A stretch of DNA of 64,000 nucleotides from Sphagnum compactum. Taxonomy: Eukaryota > Bryophyta > Sphagnopsida > Sphagnales. A program made the translations under genes and the position numbers. Positions 1 to 12,480 of the stretch are shown here, piece by piece. Position 1 is the stretch's first letter. The number at the start of each line of letters is the position of its first letter. The notes under the pieces are model-generated. The model had not been told where the DNA came from. It ran no database searches and saw nothing but the letters and a program-made list of their open reading frames with translations. Location: contig OZ234496.1 of the NCBI GenBank assembly GCA_965153455.1, forward strand, positions 20,886,304 to 20,950,303, read 5' to 3'.

Positions 1-1334
1 CCAAGGTGCAAAGCAAGGGCACTTAAATTAGAATCGACTGGGATTTCTTGGCCCTGACTATCTGTACATCTTGATTCACCTGTTGGAGAATCAGGGCAGC
101 GCACAAAGAGGTTTTTAGCTGCCAATCTCATTGGCATCAGAAGCATGGTGCATTCTGGGCATTGGCACTCTGACCATCGGGGACGGAGGTGCTTCACTTC
201 TTCTCCATTGTTCTTCCCCTGAATCCAACCAACACATTTAAACACTTAAGCATGTAATCAAACACCTAAATTGTAGTCATGAATTCAGCTACAAAAACAA
301 TTCAGACCCAGACCAGACACTAGTCTCAGTGTAGAAGAGGAGGATACTAAAGCCTGTGTATAACTGATGCAGTTGTGCATTTCTACACGATTGCAGATCA
401 AACTCCACAACAACACTCTGAAGATAACACTGCAATGGGTGCAGATGTACATCTTGATGCAGTTTGTACAGAATGAAATAACATTTATCATTCACATGGT
501 TAAACTCTTTGTCTTCATGGAGCATGTGAGTGGTAAGTCTTCAATGAACTGCCCAATCTTGAGAAAATCTCAGTGACCATTGAGCTAGAATTAGTCCCTT
601 TTCAAAAGTATCACATATGCTCCACTTGTTGCCTAACTTTCCCCTTATGCATTGCCTTCAAGAGTTCGAGTTTTTCTAAGCAAAGCTGTCAAGCACAGAA
701 TCCACAAACCCTAAGCAAAACAAGCACATTTCCATAAAGACCAAGAGTACCCATATTCATCCAAGGAGTAGCATACCTTGGATTCTGCTATTCCATTTGG
801 ACAGGAATTGTCCACTTGTTCTCCCATGTTGGTGGTGGCAGAGGGTGCTGGAATGTCATCGACCTGATAACCCCAACACCCACATGACTCGCGAGTGCCC
901 TTCCGTGATCTGAATATCCCAGCCCTTCGAGGTCGAAGAATCAAATCCTGATCTGCTGACAAAGGGGAAGAGGAGTCCTTGGGTGGCACAAGATCTGGTT
1001 CTTGTGTTTTCGTAAGAGGATTTACAACTGGAAAGTAATTTGCATTCCGTGGTGGCATCCCCTCGTAAAAGAAATCAAGCACCCAGAAGATAATCCCAAG
1101 TACAATATTCACAATCCCCATGTAGAAGTACAGAATTTCTTCAACTACAAGAAGTGCATATTCCTGAATAACCAATACAGGGAAAATTCTCATGCCGGTC
1201 TGTTTCTTCACTCGCTTTCTTGTCGCTAACATTCCTGTTCCACCACATAAGAGTATTGCGCAAACTATCGCCCAGATAAGCCCAGGCGGATGGCGCAAAA
1301 TTTCCGGGGTTGCCGACCCTCCCACGTCCCCCAT
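1..1334 (-). CDS. Membrane-anchored protein, N-terminal exons (partial; possibly BODYGUARD-like hydrolase)
   Basis: Seen: a 558-base first exon (1334 down to 777) opens with ATG at 1334-1332 and ends at a good donor (AAG|GTATGC). A second open exon starts after an acceptor (TTCAG|GGGAAG) at 218 and stays open to the left edge; a possible donor (ACAG|GTGAAT) lies at 80/79. Exon phases agree (0/0). The product starts MGDVGG, has a hydrophobic segment at about residues 17-35 (IWAIVCAILLCGG) and a long second one at about 48-82 ending in VLDFF, then a polar linker. Exon 2 carries a Cys cluster (RWSECQCPEC) followed by NLFVRCP. Known: plant BODYGUARD-type alpha/beta hydrolases have, as I recall, N-terminal hydrophobic segments and a Trp plus Cys-x-Cys-x2-Cys cluster before the hydrolase domain. 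Inference: this gene could be one of them, with the catalytic domain off the left edge. No catalytic motif is visible, so the family is tentative. The TTG upstream of ATG was not used as start. Confidence 0.5.
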
Positions 1335-2259
1335 CACTGTGTGCGCCTCTCTCTGCCTCTCTCTATGGCACAAACGCTGATCTCCCCTCTGTTCAAGGGG
1401 GTTTGGAATTGTACCAGTTGTTGCAACTTTGAGCTACCACAATTTGGCGTGCAACAGATCAAGACTGTGTTTTTACTTACAGCTGCGGTTCCAAAAGATT
1501 TCCTACAGCTGCTGCTCCAAGAATATCAATTACCTTATATACTCTACAAAACTCAGGTAAGAAACTCAGCCAGAAAGAGTCTTGAGAGGAAACAGCAAGA
1601 AAAAAAAACGCTTCGAGCAGGACCTCTAGAGAAAGAATTTGCGGCGGCTGCAACAACGTGGAGTTTTCGCATCCACGCTTGATATAAATCCAAGTCCATC
1701 AATCGAAACTTGCTACGTGAAAAAGAAAACAACACAACTCAAAGCTTTTCATTGCTTCTAGTCTGAAGCTCATCTGTCCCCAAAACCCTAAAAGAACCCC
1801 GCACAATCTCTTCCCCTCCTCAAAAATTGAAGTAGCGGGGTCAAAAGATTTTCAGAACACGGAGCAATGCCCAAATCCGTCAAAACGAGTCTACAAAATG
1901 CATTTAAACGCGGAGGACCCACATTTCCTTGAAACTCTTTGGCAATCCCAGAAAAACACATGTGGCCAAGGTCTCGCATTTCCCAGAGCCTGCCAGGAAC
2001 TCCCAACAGAAACCGCAAAGCAAAAAACAAAGAAACCAGAGCGCCTCTTCTGACACATCCCTGACGCAACCATGTTCTACAAACCGGAAAGCACGTAGCA
2101 TGCAGGTGTAAGCTGGAGAAGTGCGAGGAAATTATCGCTCCTTAACAGGTCGCCAGAAAACACCGACCACAGAGAGCGCGATTGCCGACAAATGGCTCAT
2201 AGTTTAGCAAATCTACGCTCGGAACCCACCCAATGTTTTGACGCTTGATTTCAGGCCCC

Positions 2260-2261
<2 letters not shown>

Positions 2262-2292
<31 letters not shown>
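2262..2292. repeat. CT/GA microsatellite upstream of the leftmost gene
   Basis: An almost uninterrupted CT run lies about 930 bases upstream of the ATG at 1334. On the sense strand of that gene it is a GA tract. GA/CT tracts are common in plant promoters and 5' leaders, so a regulatory role is possible but not shown. Confidence 0.6.
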
Positions 2293-2410
2293 GTGTGGCG
2301 ACAATTGACCAGTTCGTAGATGGCCGATAACAGGACATTGCAGATTGCATAATCACATTCACTTATTGTCGTCGAGGAATCTACAAACTTTTTTTTTCCT
2401 GTGGTTCAAG

Positions 2411-2630
2411 AATCTACAAGATACTCTTTCTTTTCTACCACTTTCTTACCATTATCGGATTTATTCTGATTCTTCTTGTGGTGATTATTATTGCAATTTG
2501 CAACTAACTTTTGCCAATTCTGTTCCGATCTACAAAATACTATTTCTTTTCTACCGTTACCATTATCAAATTTCTTCTGATTCTTCTTATGCTATTATTA
2601 TTGCAACTAGTTTCTGTCAATTCTTTTCCG
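2411..2630. repeat. Two-copy tandem duplication of about 110 bp
   Basis: Copy 1 (2411-2527) and copy 2 (2528-2630) both run from ATCTACAA(G/A)ATACT through a TTCTTTTCTACC block, a CCATTATC block, TCTGATTCTTCTT and ATTATTATTGCAA to a TTCCG end. They differ by substitutions and small deletions. The duplication lies far upstream of the minus-strand gene at 1334. I see no coding function. Confidence 0.7.
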
Positions 2631-4560
2631 AATTCCACTGCCTGCAATCGCACACATTTGCCTTTTTCGCTTCTGCGTGCCCCTGCCGCCCCAATTCTTT
2701 CAGCATCAATAATCATATCGAGCAACAATTGCAGAGTTGAAGAATTCAGAGAACAGAACAAGTAATCTAATAACCACATATTGCAATCGATCATGTCCAA
2801 TAATTTCAGAGTTTAAAAAATCAGACAAGATGACCAATAATCTAAGAGCAGTAATTGCAATTGTTATTATTGCAACTGGACGGGTGATCTAATAATCAGT
2901 CATTGCAATTGAACAAGTGTCAAAACAACAGCATTGCCATGCCTGTCTCTTATTTTGCCAAATCCACTTTGTCAAAAGGCTAGCGTAAGTCCACATTCAG
3001 TTTACCGCTTTGTGAAATCCACTTTGCTAAGTTGCCAAGTCCTCGTCACTAAATCACCGATTCCACATCGCCAAATTGCCTTAATCTGGTTATTTGAAAA
3101 CGCTCCTGTTGAAGTTTGAACCTCAGTTTTCACTCTCTTTTAGAACGTCATTTCACCTTTGCCACATGATTTCCACCTTTCACCTTTGTACTATTTTACT
3201 TTGCAGCAGATTCAAGTCAAGCATGACCGCAGCATTTGAGTAAACATTTGACACACACATCGATGAAATGGCAATTTTTTTAGTATTGGAGGTCTGAGAG
3301 CGGTGAGACAGGCTATTCCTTCACTGTGGTAGTTGTCGTGTGGAAGGTGACCAGCTATTGCAAATGACCAAATGTGAAAAGCAGTTCCAAAACCCTGTCT
3401 TGATCTCCTTCCGAGCTATTTTAGCATCATCATTTTCCAATTATTTCCCTCCATCATGATGGTGTCCAACGACATCACTTTGTCCACAGGTTTGTTGGAT
3501 CTCGTAAGAGGGAAGAGACTTTGCATGGGTGTTAAAGATTTTTGAGGTAAAGTTTTGAGTCATCGCTAGAGGCCTAGTTGTGCTCTGTAGGTTTCTTTTT
3601 GATAAAACCCTGTCAAACTTTATTTAAACAAAAAAAAGCCTCACCCTGAAGAGGAAAGGAAGGAACAACGAGAAAGGACACATGCCCAATCAAAATAGAG
3701 CACTCAAAAGTGCCAACCCACAAATGGGGGTTGCAAAACAAAACAACAGAGACTTGCCAAAGGGGGTGCAAAAAGACAACCTATGATCTAAACATTTCAC
3801 TTGTGGCATGAAATAGATTAAACAAAGAAATGGGTGGAAAACCCATTTTATTTGATCAATTTTATTTTGCAATCAAAGTCACTTAAACATGTTATATGGT
3901 TCCATCATTTAAGTCATGCAAAATAATAATTTGGTTTTAATTCATTTGTTTACTGACATTGTCCTTTTGGTTCTTTGCGTACCGGTAGTAGGGATTCTTT
4001 TTTCAAATTTTTTTTGATGGTGTATCATTGGCTAGCATCTCAAGAAAGATTTAACAATAATTAGCACTGGGACATGTATGACAATACATTTAAAGAAAAA
4101 TCTTGCCACCATTTGGCAACTCGTAAGAGTAGACCTTCTAAATCCAATCCAAAACCTTGCTTTTTCTGGCGAATTTCTACAAAATAAATAGATAAATAAA
4201 TTTCTGTATATGTCACAACCCCAGTTTTTTTTGCATTTTGGTGAGATTTCACAAAATAAAATAAAATGCTGATAGGTAGTTCACAATAAACCATGTTGAA
4301 TGTCATCAATTTGGGCATGTTAATAGTTGTTGGATTGCATAAATCATATTATTGATTTCATAAAGAATGAATATGAAATTATTGTTTGAGTTGTTTCATG
4401 AATTTAAATAGGTAATGAATGTTCTTCCCTTTGGTTTGAAAACTCAAGTTCATGAAATCAATAAATTCGAAACCCTGAGGAGATTAAATGTTATTTAATG
4501 TTCAACTTATTGTACATATGCATCTAAAATTTTAAGTTACACATTCTAAAAACGCACATC
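2631..4560. other. Intergenic, nothing recognised
   Basis: The stretch between the two minus-strand genes holds only short random open frames, with no splice-consistent exons, RNA gene or transposon protein visible. It includes oligo-A runs and a CACTTTGTCAAA / CACTTTGCTAAG type low-complexity patch near 2960-3100. Confidence 0.5.
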
Positions 4561-4563
4561 TTA

Positions 4564-4911
4564 GAGCATCTTCAGCGGTTCACTCCAGTTTTGGGTGATG
4601 CAATACACCAAAGTGGTGTAAAAGTGGGTGTGAGTACACAAAATTGTTGCAGGATATTGGGGTTTCAAGAGACATGAGAAACAAAAACAAACTGCTGCTA
4701 GTTGGGTGTTTTTCATTTACTGCCCACACACTTGCTGCTACTGATTGGCTGGTCGCACTAATTGGCCCACGTGTGAGCGTTACATGATTCCTCAGTGTTT
4801 AAAGTTTGGTACGTGGAGTTCATGGGTGGGGAGGGAAATACTTTTAATACAACATTTGGATGTGAAAACATGGCGTGCAGGCCATTTTCCAGTGAACCGC
4901 TGGAGATGCCC
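4564..4911. mobile_element. PIF/Harbinger-like MITE 1 (348 bp, TSD TTA)
   Basis: The left end GAGCATCTTCAGCGGTTCAC is matched in reverse complement by the right end (GGGCATCTCCAGCGGTTCAC), giving terminal inverted repeats of about 28 bp with few mismatches. The element is flanked by TTA at 4561-4563 and TTA at 4912-4914. A 3-bp TWA duplication with GAGCATCTCC-type ends is typical of PIF/Harbinger non-autonomous elements. There is no coding capacity; the short open frame inside is incidental. Confidence 0.85.
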
Positions 4912-5380
4912 TTACCGGCAACCGGTGCACAATTTCTTCATATGGGGAAATTAATGATGTGCATTATTAGAGGTCTTTTAATTTATAAGTCACTTCTATT
5001 AGGCTGATCACAAGTGCATTGTGCATATATTTCAATTTCTAAGCTTATGATGGTTATATTTGCTTTATGGTGGTTTGCTTTTGTTTGCTTCTGAATGGTT
5101 GCACCTTGTTGTGGATGGTAATGGGTTGCACAGCAAAAGTGTAATGGAGCAACAAGATAAAGGATCTAAATAAGATATAATTGTAAGGATGTCATTTTTT
5201 ACTATTTCATGATTGTGTCTTCAGAGAGTTTGAACCTATTGGAGTTTTTGAATTGCTTTTAGTTTTGTAGTGATAGTAGAAGCTTTAGCTAATTTGGGTG
5301 AAATTGAAATGGAGTTGGTATATGCATGATGTATGAAATCCAATGAGTTTTAAGGGTCGGGAGATCTCGACTAAGTCTAA

Positions 5381-5737
5381 CAGCATCTCCATTGACGCCC
5401 AGTATGTGGCCCTGCCCTTGAAATCTTGGATGAGGTACATCAGTCAAATCCAGGGAATTCACTGGAAGACTGCTGTAAACCTGGAAAAATGCACATCTTT
5501 CAGAGCCCTGAAGGAGCCCTGGAAGAGTCTATTGAACATAGTCAAATTGTATTTACTGACTGTACTTCTGATTTTAATTGGCTATAGAGTTTGATTGGTT
5601 CAGATTGGTTGTTTAGTAGTCTCCCACGTATTTGCAATTCTTTTTATGGGTGGGTTTGGGAAAAAATAAGTAACTAAAATTGGATGTGAGAAATATTATT
5701 TCAGGGTCACATACACTGAGCACCGCTCAAGATGCTC
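5381..5737. mobile_element. PIF/Harbinger-like MITE 2 (357 bp, TSD TAA)
   Basis: The left end CAGCATCTCCATTGACGCCC and the right end, read in reverse complement (GAGCATCTTGAGCGGTGCTC), align over about 35 bp, continuing through a CAGT-TATGTG-CCC block. TAA flanks both sides (5378-5380 and 5738-5740). The ends resemble MITE 1 but the interiors differ, so it is a relative and not a recent copy. It lies about 740 bases beyond the stop codon of the sulfate transporter gene. Confidence 0.8.
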
Positions 5738-5740
5738 TAA

Positions 5741-6477
5741 GTGATTATCCAAGTGATTTGACACATTTTGAGTATACATGAGCTCATGTGATTGTAAGAT
5801 TCAATTGTGAAATCCTATTTAGTTAATTTGAATTCAAATTCATGATGGTATTTGACTCATCTTATGGCTTCACTTGTATAGTCTTGTTGATAATGCTACT
5901 TTGAATTCATGATGGTGTTTGACTCCTGTTGTGTTTGAATTGTATTGTGTTCTTGCCTGACTTTGAATTAGCAATGATGTTCAACTCCCTCGTATTTCAA
6001 TTGTATTATGTACTTGTGCTAATTTCCATGGTGACAACATACTCACAGGAGCTGGTCTGTGGGTTTTAGTTTCATGATCTGCAATCAATCACAATTGTGC
6101 TGCAAGAAGGTAAAATTGACAGTAATTTGTGCATGTTTTAATCTGCAGATGATGAGCAGAGATATATATCCCCATTTCTCATCTTGGGTGTTTTAAATCA
6201 AAAGTGCATTTATAGTGGAGCATGGTACAGTCATAGAACTTATAACACAAATCTAAGCACAAGTACCTCTAAGTCTTTGTTGTTGATGCAAAACTATATT
6301 AACAAGACAGAACTGAGTCTAGATACATGCCATGGGTTCATGGTAAATCTCTTGTTCACAAGAAAAGGTGGGAAAGAAAGCTAGTGGAGTCTTCAATAAG
6401 ATGGAGTGCACACCAACAGTATTTGATCACAAATATATTCTCAAAAGGAAATGAGGTGCAATATTTCACATTCAGGT
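5741..6477. other. 3' flank of the sulfate transporter gene
   Basis: This AT-rich DNA lies between MITE 2 and the SULTR stop codon and presumably contains the 3' UTR and polyadenylation region on the minus strand. No clear polyadenylation signal can be assigned. A TGAATTCATGATGGT motif is duplicated near 5830 and 5902. Confidence 0.4.
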
Positions 6478-9400
6478 TCAACTTTGAGGTCCAGTGTCTC
6501 TCCTATCAGTAGGAAGTGAATTGTTGGAGTTTTTGCGCAAGAGTTGACTGCAAACTTGCGTACCTTCCCCTGCAGTGAGGAAAATCCACTCTTGCCCAAG
6601 GTGTTCAATGAATCCTGAGCTTTTCAGTCTCTTCAGTACTTCTGATCCAGGATTTGCCAATGCTAACTGCGACAAAACACCCAACAGCAGTTTTAATGAT
6701 GAGAGGTCATAGCAAATGGAATTTTTTTGTGCTTCACAGTGAAACTTTTCTGCTTTTATCCACCAAAAAATGCTTACAATGGGGATGAAATCATGGAACA
6801 TAAACTTGTACCTGAATATTTTGCCTTTTCAAGATGCCTAGTACCTCTTCAAGTCCCCCAACAGCTGTACTATCGACGGACATAACCGCTGTATAAATCA
6901 CCAAGCAAATGCAACTCCTTCAGTGTCAGATGTTCCTTCAATTCTCTAGAAGTTTCATCTTGTGGGCTTGAAGAGACATAGGAAGTGAGCAAACATAAAT
7001 CCATTACTTGGTTGCATTTGCACACTGAAATTGCATATACACAGTGCAGTAGCCTCCTACATGATCAAGCCACAAGTTTCTTTCCTCATGGAAATGTGTG
7101 AAGCAATTTGCACTTACGGCTCAACTCTAAAATGACATATTGGAGAGGGACACTGTTGGGACCAGTACTTGAATACTCCTTTTCACTATTGACATATCTT
7201 TTGAGCCTGCAACAGCAACAGTTTTGTCAGAAATTCAGGTAAACAAAACTCAACCCCCTACTATGAAATTCCTGGCAAACTTCTTTAGCAAAAACCCCAC
7301 CTCTCTATAATGTAGTTGGTGTTTGCAAAGTAGATGGCAGCATCAATCCGAACAAGAAGAATTCCAGGTATGCGAGTTGCGTCTGGATATTGTAAAACAT
7401 TTCGGTATATATTGGTGCCAGGAATCTTTCCAAGGACAGCTGTGTGGGGTGCAATCACATGCACTATAATTTTCAATGCTGAGATACATACCTGTCAAAG
7501 ATAACCAAAATCAATTTTGCATATATGCTTAGAAGAACAATGCACATTGCAGCAAAAACTTGCATGACAGTTTCACACAAAACAGGACAAAAGTTGTTCA
7601 CCAGACTTGGAACACTTTGAGGAAAGCAAAAACTATTTTTCATGTATTTAAAGGATATAGTACTTACAGCAATAAGGAGCCCAATTTCGACAGAGACAAA
7701 AAATACTCCAAAGAAAGCACCCAGTAACGCAAGAAAGTCGACCTTGTCAACTTTCCAAATGTGATAGGCAGCTTTGACATCGATCAACCCAGTAACAGCT
7801 GCAATGATGATGGCAGAAAGTATACAATTGGGTGTGTATTTGAACAAAGGTGTAAGTGCCAACAACACAACCATCACCACCAGTGACATGATAATGTTGG
7901 CAAGAGCTGTTTGCACTCCTGAAGCAAAATTCACTGCAGACCTTGAAAAGGATCCTGTGCCATACTCCCCACAATCACTTGCTCAGGAAACAGCATAACC
8001 AAGTGCAGCAAAGTTCTAATGGAAATCCAAGGGATTAAGTTTATGAGCAAGATACATAGCAATGATTTTCCCACTATCAAATCCCCTCACATGGACAAGT
8101 TTTAAATCCACATTTTCTTCCTCATGTAGATGCAAGAAATCATTTCATGGAGATCATAAACTCTCATCATTTTTACATATTACTTGCCTGCAGGGAACAA
8201 TCATGGATGAAACATGATGCGAAGTTGCAAAGAGAATTTTGGAATTTTGCATGGCTCATCAAGTGATGAAACAGGGTGAAGAGATTCTTCTAACCTGTGG
8301 CAGTATAGCATGAGGTCAATGACCCAATGATGTTCATGATTCCAAATGAAAGTATCTCCTTGTTTCCATCAAGGCGGTAATCTTTCAAAGTTGCAAATGT
8401 TCTTCCAATTGCAATACCTTCCTGTGAGATGCAGTGCAAGGAAACCATGAGGTCCTACCCAACCTGGTTCATATCATCTGACTCCAATAATCTTATTGAG
8501 ATTGCTTCATTGAGAATTATCCAACCACTGATGGTTGCACACAATGGAGAGAGAAAAGTTTCTTACTGTAAGAGCAATGAATGCAGCTACAATTCCAATC
8601 TTAGCTCCTGAGGCTAGGTAATGTCCACTGAAGAAGATCTGATGTGCTGATCGTGGATTTATGCCTTTTTGGATATGACCCACCTGCATTATTATACAGT
8701 TGCAAACAAGCATCACTCTTCTCTGAGCACCAAACTTTCTCTCTTCTTGTTCTTCCAACATGATCCTCACTGAATACTATAGTATCAAATTTGGTTCAGA
8801 ATCCTGAAATGCAGTTGCAAATTGAAAAAATTATTGCGCTAAATTCATTGCACAAATTATGTCAAAAAGCTGACAAAAGTTATATCACTTACAATTGCAA
8901 CACCATCCTTATCAAGCCGTGCTTGAGATACAATCACTGTTGACAGAATAACTGAAAACAGTGGAGCAATTGCTGACACAAAAAACAGCTTTTTCCACCT
9001 TTTCCCCTGCATCACAGTTTTCATGAACATATAGATAAAAGAGCTTTTGTAGTCAGCATAAACTCTTGCCATTCTTTTTGGTTGCATCTCCCATCTTGAT
9101 CAAGTAAAGCCTGGGTGAGGAGGATTATTATGAGTCATTTGACTACTACTATGCATTTGCAGCTACATAGGAATAGAGCTGAGGATTTGAAGACAAGAAA
9201 ATGCTCACGAGTTGTTTAGTAATGAGAAGAAATATCAGAAAACAGACTCCAATGACTATGGTCTGCCAATTCCACTGCACATCACACATAAAGCCCAAGC
9301 ACATGTGGTTACAGAATTGCATCATTTGTTATCACCACTTGATAACATGCCAAAACTAAGACCTCTGTAGAAGAAAAACAATGAGCATTGAGCTGATGAT

Positions 9401-10982
9401 CACAGGCAAGGAGCAAAATTTTCATGTCTTCTGTCATCAGATGCCTTTTCCCCAGATTTCAAGGAAAAAGAATTGCAATGGAGCAGGTGACAGAAGCTTA
9501 TGAATTACCTGCTTGGTCTCAGTAAACACAGACCTCAAGACGGGGACGATACCAGTTTTTGTTGTGAAGTTGATTATGCCCAACAAGCCCTTAAGCTGCT
9601 GTAAACCAATGGTGATGGCAGCACCAGCCATAAATCCAACAACTGTTGCATGAGAGAGAAAGTAGATGACAAAACCCAGCCTGTTCAAGATCGCCATATA
9701 CAAATCTTCAGTACTTAAGGAAAGATGAATATCCCCACGATGGTAATGCAGGAAACTTGGTTGACATTCCACAATTGTTGAGGAGGAAAAAATGATATCC
9801 TTCTGCAGAAGATCAGATTGCAGAAATTGATTCTGAAAATGTCATTCTAATGTACTGCAGTAGAGATGACATGGGAGCAGCTGCACACCTGACGAATCCT
9901 ACAGCTGCTTGGACAACACCAGCAAAGAAATTGGCAGTAAGAGCAAGGCGCAGATAATTGGGATCGTTTGTGTCTGAGATTTCGTTTTTCAACAATGTGC
10001 CAAGGAGAATAGACACAACAGCAACTGGACCGATGGCTATATGTCTTGAGCTTCCGAGTGCTGCATATATCAGTGGTGGAACAAAGCTCGTGTCTGCAAA
10101 CCATAACAAAAGGAACAAAGGTTCTTCACTTGAGGGCAGAAATTAATAATTATTCAAAGGACCTAGACAATCTATCTCATGGCTGCACACAACTTGAATC
10201 TCTCCTCTGCCTTGCACACTTTTTCTCCTTCCATTTGCATTCAAGCAAAACAGTACACTGGCGGTTCGTTGAGAGATAGCAGTGGGGATGAAATCGCCTT
10301 ACATAGTCCATAAACTGGCTTCAGACCTGCAAGCTTTGCATATGCTAAATCCTGCCAGAACCAACCATGAAAGCCGGAGCTTCAGACTTTCTTTCTCGCA
10401 ATTTCTCAAGAGCGGACGCAATCAAAGATCAAACAGACATAAGCATAAACCAAATCCTCTGAGGCTCTAAGGACTTTCGTGATTTGACAAAACTGTAAGA
10501 GATTGAGAACTTAGATGCGAGTACTTCATGACTAGATAGCCATCAAAAATTGCTTTCTGTGGTGGACCTGCAATTGTGCTGTGAGAATGTCAGAGCGAAC
10601 TGGTGATATCTACCTGAGGGACTGCAAGGCTTGCAATCGTAAGGCCTGCAATAAGATCGGCGGGAAACAATCTGGGATTGTATCGAGGGAGCCAATCCAA
10701 AATGGGCACGACGTGCTTCAACAAGAGAAATGCTCTTTTCCCTGCGGTCTGGTTCTTGAACTGACGCAGAGATTCATCGTAGAAGAAAATCTCTTTGATT
10801 GGACCTGTAACATCGTGCACCAAGCCGCTATCCGGAGGAATGTTCACCTTGTGCACCAATGGCGTGGTCTCTTGGGTACCGGCCTCCGGTTTCGTCGGTG
10901 AGTTGTAGGTCCAAGGAGAGGCCCCAGCTGGCGGATCAACGCCCACCTCGCTCCCATCACTTGCAGCGCCGTTTCCGACCAT
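6478..10982 (-). CDS. SULTR: Sulfate transporter, SLC26/SULTR family (complete, 13 exons)
   Basis: Proton-coupled sulfate uptake carrier, expected in a cell membrane. Exons (minus strand, high to low): 10982-10614, 10351-10303, 10093-9889, 9680-9509, 9274-9209, 9006-8893, 8683-8567, 8421-8295, 7954-7668, 7491-7301, 7206-7118, 6888-6812, 6666-6478. All 12 introns are GT-AG (94-340 bp), phases agree, and the total is 2052 bases = 683 aa plus TGA, normal for plant SULTRs. Visible family blocks: [14 protein letters not shown] and the PVYGLYTSFVPP junction (about 105-145), [58 protein letters not shown], then a C-terminal STAS domain (about 515-665) with [23 protein letters not shown] and [10 protein letters not shown]. 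Sequence style fits groups 1-3 and not the tonoplast SULTR4 group; the VMSVD form leans to group 3. The STAS core reads VDSTAV where most relatives have IDTSG(I/V). The ATG at 10982 is the first after an in-frame stop in the spliced leader. Confidence 0.95.
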
Positions 10983-11013
10983 CTCTTCTTTCAATTCACG
11001 CTTCCTGACAATC

Positions 11014-11257
11014 CTGTGCAGACAGACACTCCTCTTAATTATATGCTACGCTGATTTGTGCAAGTCTGCAACCTCGATGTTTCCAGAATTAGCCTCGAAG
11101 ATCACGGTTCCTAAAATCTCAGACTAGGACTACAAATTCTCAGCGCTTAATATTATTGAATCCTAGTGCACGCAAAAACTTCTCGTAATTAATACAATGG
11201 AATTCATACAACAGCAGCAGACACAAAAACCAAAGGTGATAAGGGAGCTCGAGTTAC
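11014..11257 (-). other. Possible 5'-UTR intron of the sulfate transporter gene
   Basis: On the minus strand a donor-like AATAG|GTAACT lies at 11258/11257, and a pyrimidine-rich acceptor TGTCTGTCTGCACAG|G ends at 11014. This is 31 bases upstream of the ATG. Splicing these would leave an in-frame stop just upstream and keep ATG 10982 as first start. This is inferred from splice-site appearance only. Confidence 0.35.
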
Positions 11258-11513
11258 CTATTCCACTATTTTCTTTCTTTTTTTCCTGATCTAGATGAAG
11301 TTCTAGGCTGCATAAGAGGGAACGGAGGTGGGAGCTCTCTAGTCTTGGAGGTAGTTAAAGCGGCCATTGACCGTGTAGCAGTAATGCACTTTAACATGCG
11401 TACCTGGGAGTGATGACCAGAAAATCAAGTGAGGTCACGACTTCGCCGGATTGGTACGAGTTGCGAAGCAATTGTACAACTGATTGAACCAACTGACATC
11501 ACGACTTCGCGGG

Positions 11514-11522
11514 ATTTATATA
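11514..11522 (-). promoter_or_regulatory. TATA-box-like site for the sulfate transporter gene
   Basis: The minus strand reads TATATAAAT here, about 530 bases upstream of the ATG. That distance is acceptable if the leader contains the proposed intron. An ACGACTTCGC motif is duplicated on either side (about 11436-11453 and 11501-11516). The site is nearly symmetrical, so it could also serve a plus-strand transcript. Confidence 0.35.
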
Positions 11523-11599
11523 CAAGATGCCTTCTTTGGCTCTCTTTGTTAGCTCTCTATTGTAAGGGACAGACCAAGGAAATAGTTTTCAGTTGATCC

Positions 11600-12480
11600 T
11601 ACCTCCTATTTTTAGGAATGTTCACCAGGTGTTAGTGTGAACCGTGTGAGTTCTCGCTTGGAGAACTTCATGGAGCTTTTCATATTTTAAACTCTTGTTG
11701 CTTGTTTGAACTTTGTGATCAGCGACATAAGGATTATGCGATGAGCAAGACCGCTTGTTTGGATTGAGGCTAGTTATTAATTGTTAGAGTATTAGTTACT
11801 TACATCTAAGCTGGAACTCTAGACAAATTGGTGGCATGATTATTCATAATGGTCTCTTAATAGGTACCCACGCCAATGGGTTGGGGTATTGGTGTAAGAA
11901 AAAGGGGTGACCAACACAGTTAGGAGCATAAATTCCTAGCAGCCAATGAGACAAGGAAGCAGGCAGACAAGATGCCTTTTCTTTTGAGGAGTCTGGGGGA
12001 AGGTTTGGATTGTGATGTTCCCAATGTGTTACCATCAAGTTTTAATACATTCACATGAAGTTCAAACCGCATTCTCAACTGGTTCCCCAACTTCTCTAAA
12101 TGTCCACAAAATGTTCCCAATACCACCACGCTTTATCCCATCACATTTGCTCAAAAAGTTGAACTGACATAACCTATATATAGGTGGGCCAAAGAAAAGC
12201 ACGTCTATGATTCTATTTTGAGATGTCCATCTTCTACTGGAAAAGGTATCCAAGTCACATTATCTTTTAGTAATTGCAGGGAAAGAAAGAATTTAACTTT
12301 GGAATCCCAAAACGAAATTATCAATACGCACCCATATGAGACTAAATGACAAGAAGAGCCTCTCTATAATCACACTTAAGCTAATGCCACCCAAAAAGGA
12401 GAACAGAAACAATAAGAAAAGGTTAAAGTTCCAACTAAAAGAACATTAAAAACCTCTTTTTCGCCAAAATCACAGAGTCA
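11600..12480. other. Intergenic, nothing recognised
   Basis: There are only short random open frames on both strands, with no domain, RNA gene or transposon end recognised. Confidence 0.5.

Noticed and set aside
1335-1373. Upstream TTG start of the leftmost gene
   Set aside because: Non-ATG start in CT-rich leader; ATG 1334 gives a normal N-terminus before the hydrophobic segment.
4745-5594. Short plus-strand open frames
   Set aside because: They lie inside MITEs 1 and 2.
7285-10118. Separate small genes within the sulfate transporter locus
   Set aside because: Each open frame matches one exon; splice phases join them into one gene.
10983-10994. Upstream TTG start for the sulfate transporter
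   Set aside because: Non-ATG; ATG at 10982 is in frame and preceded by a stop in both genomic and spliced versions.
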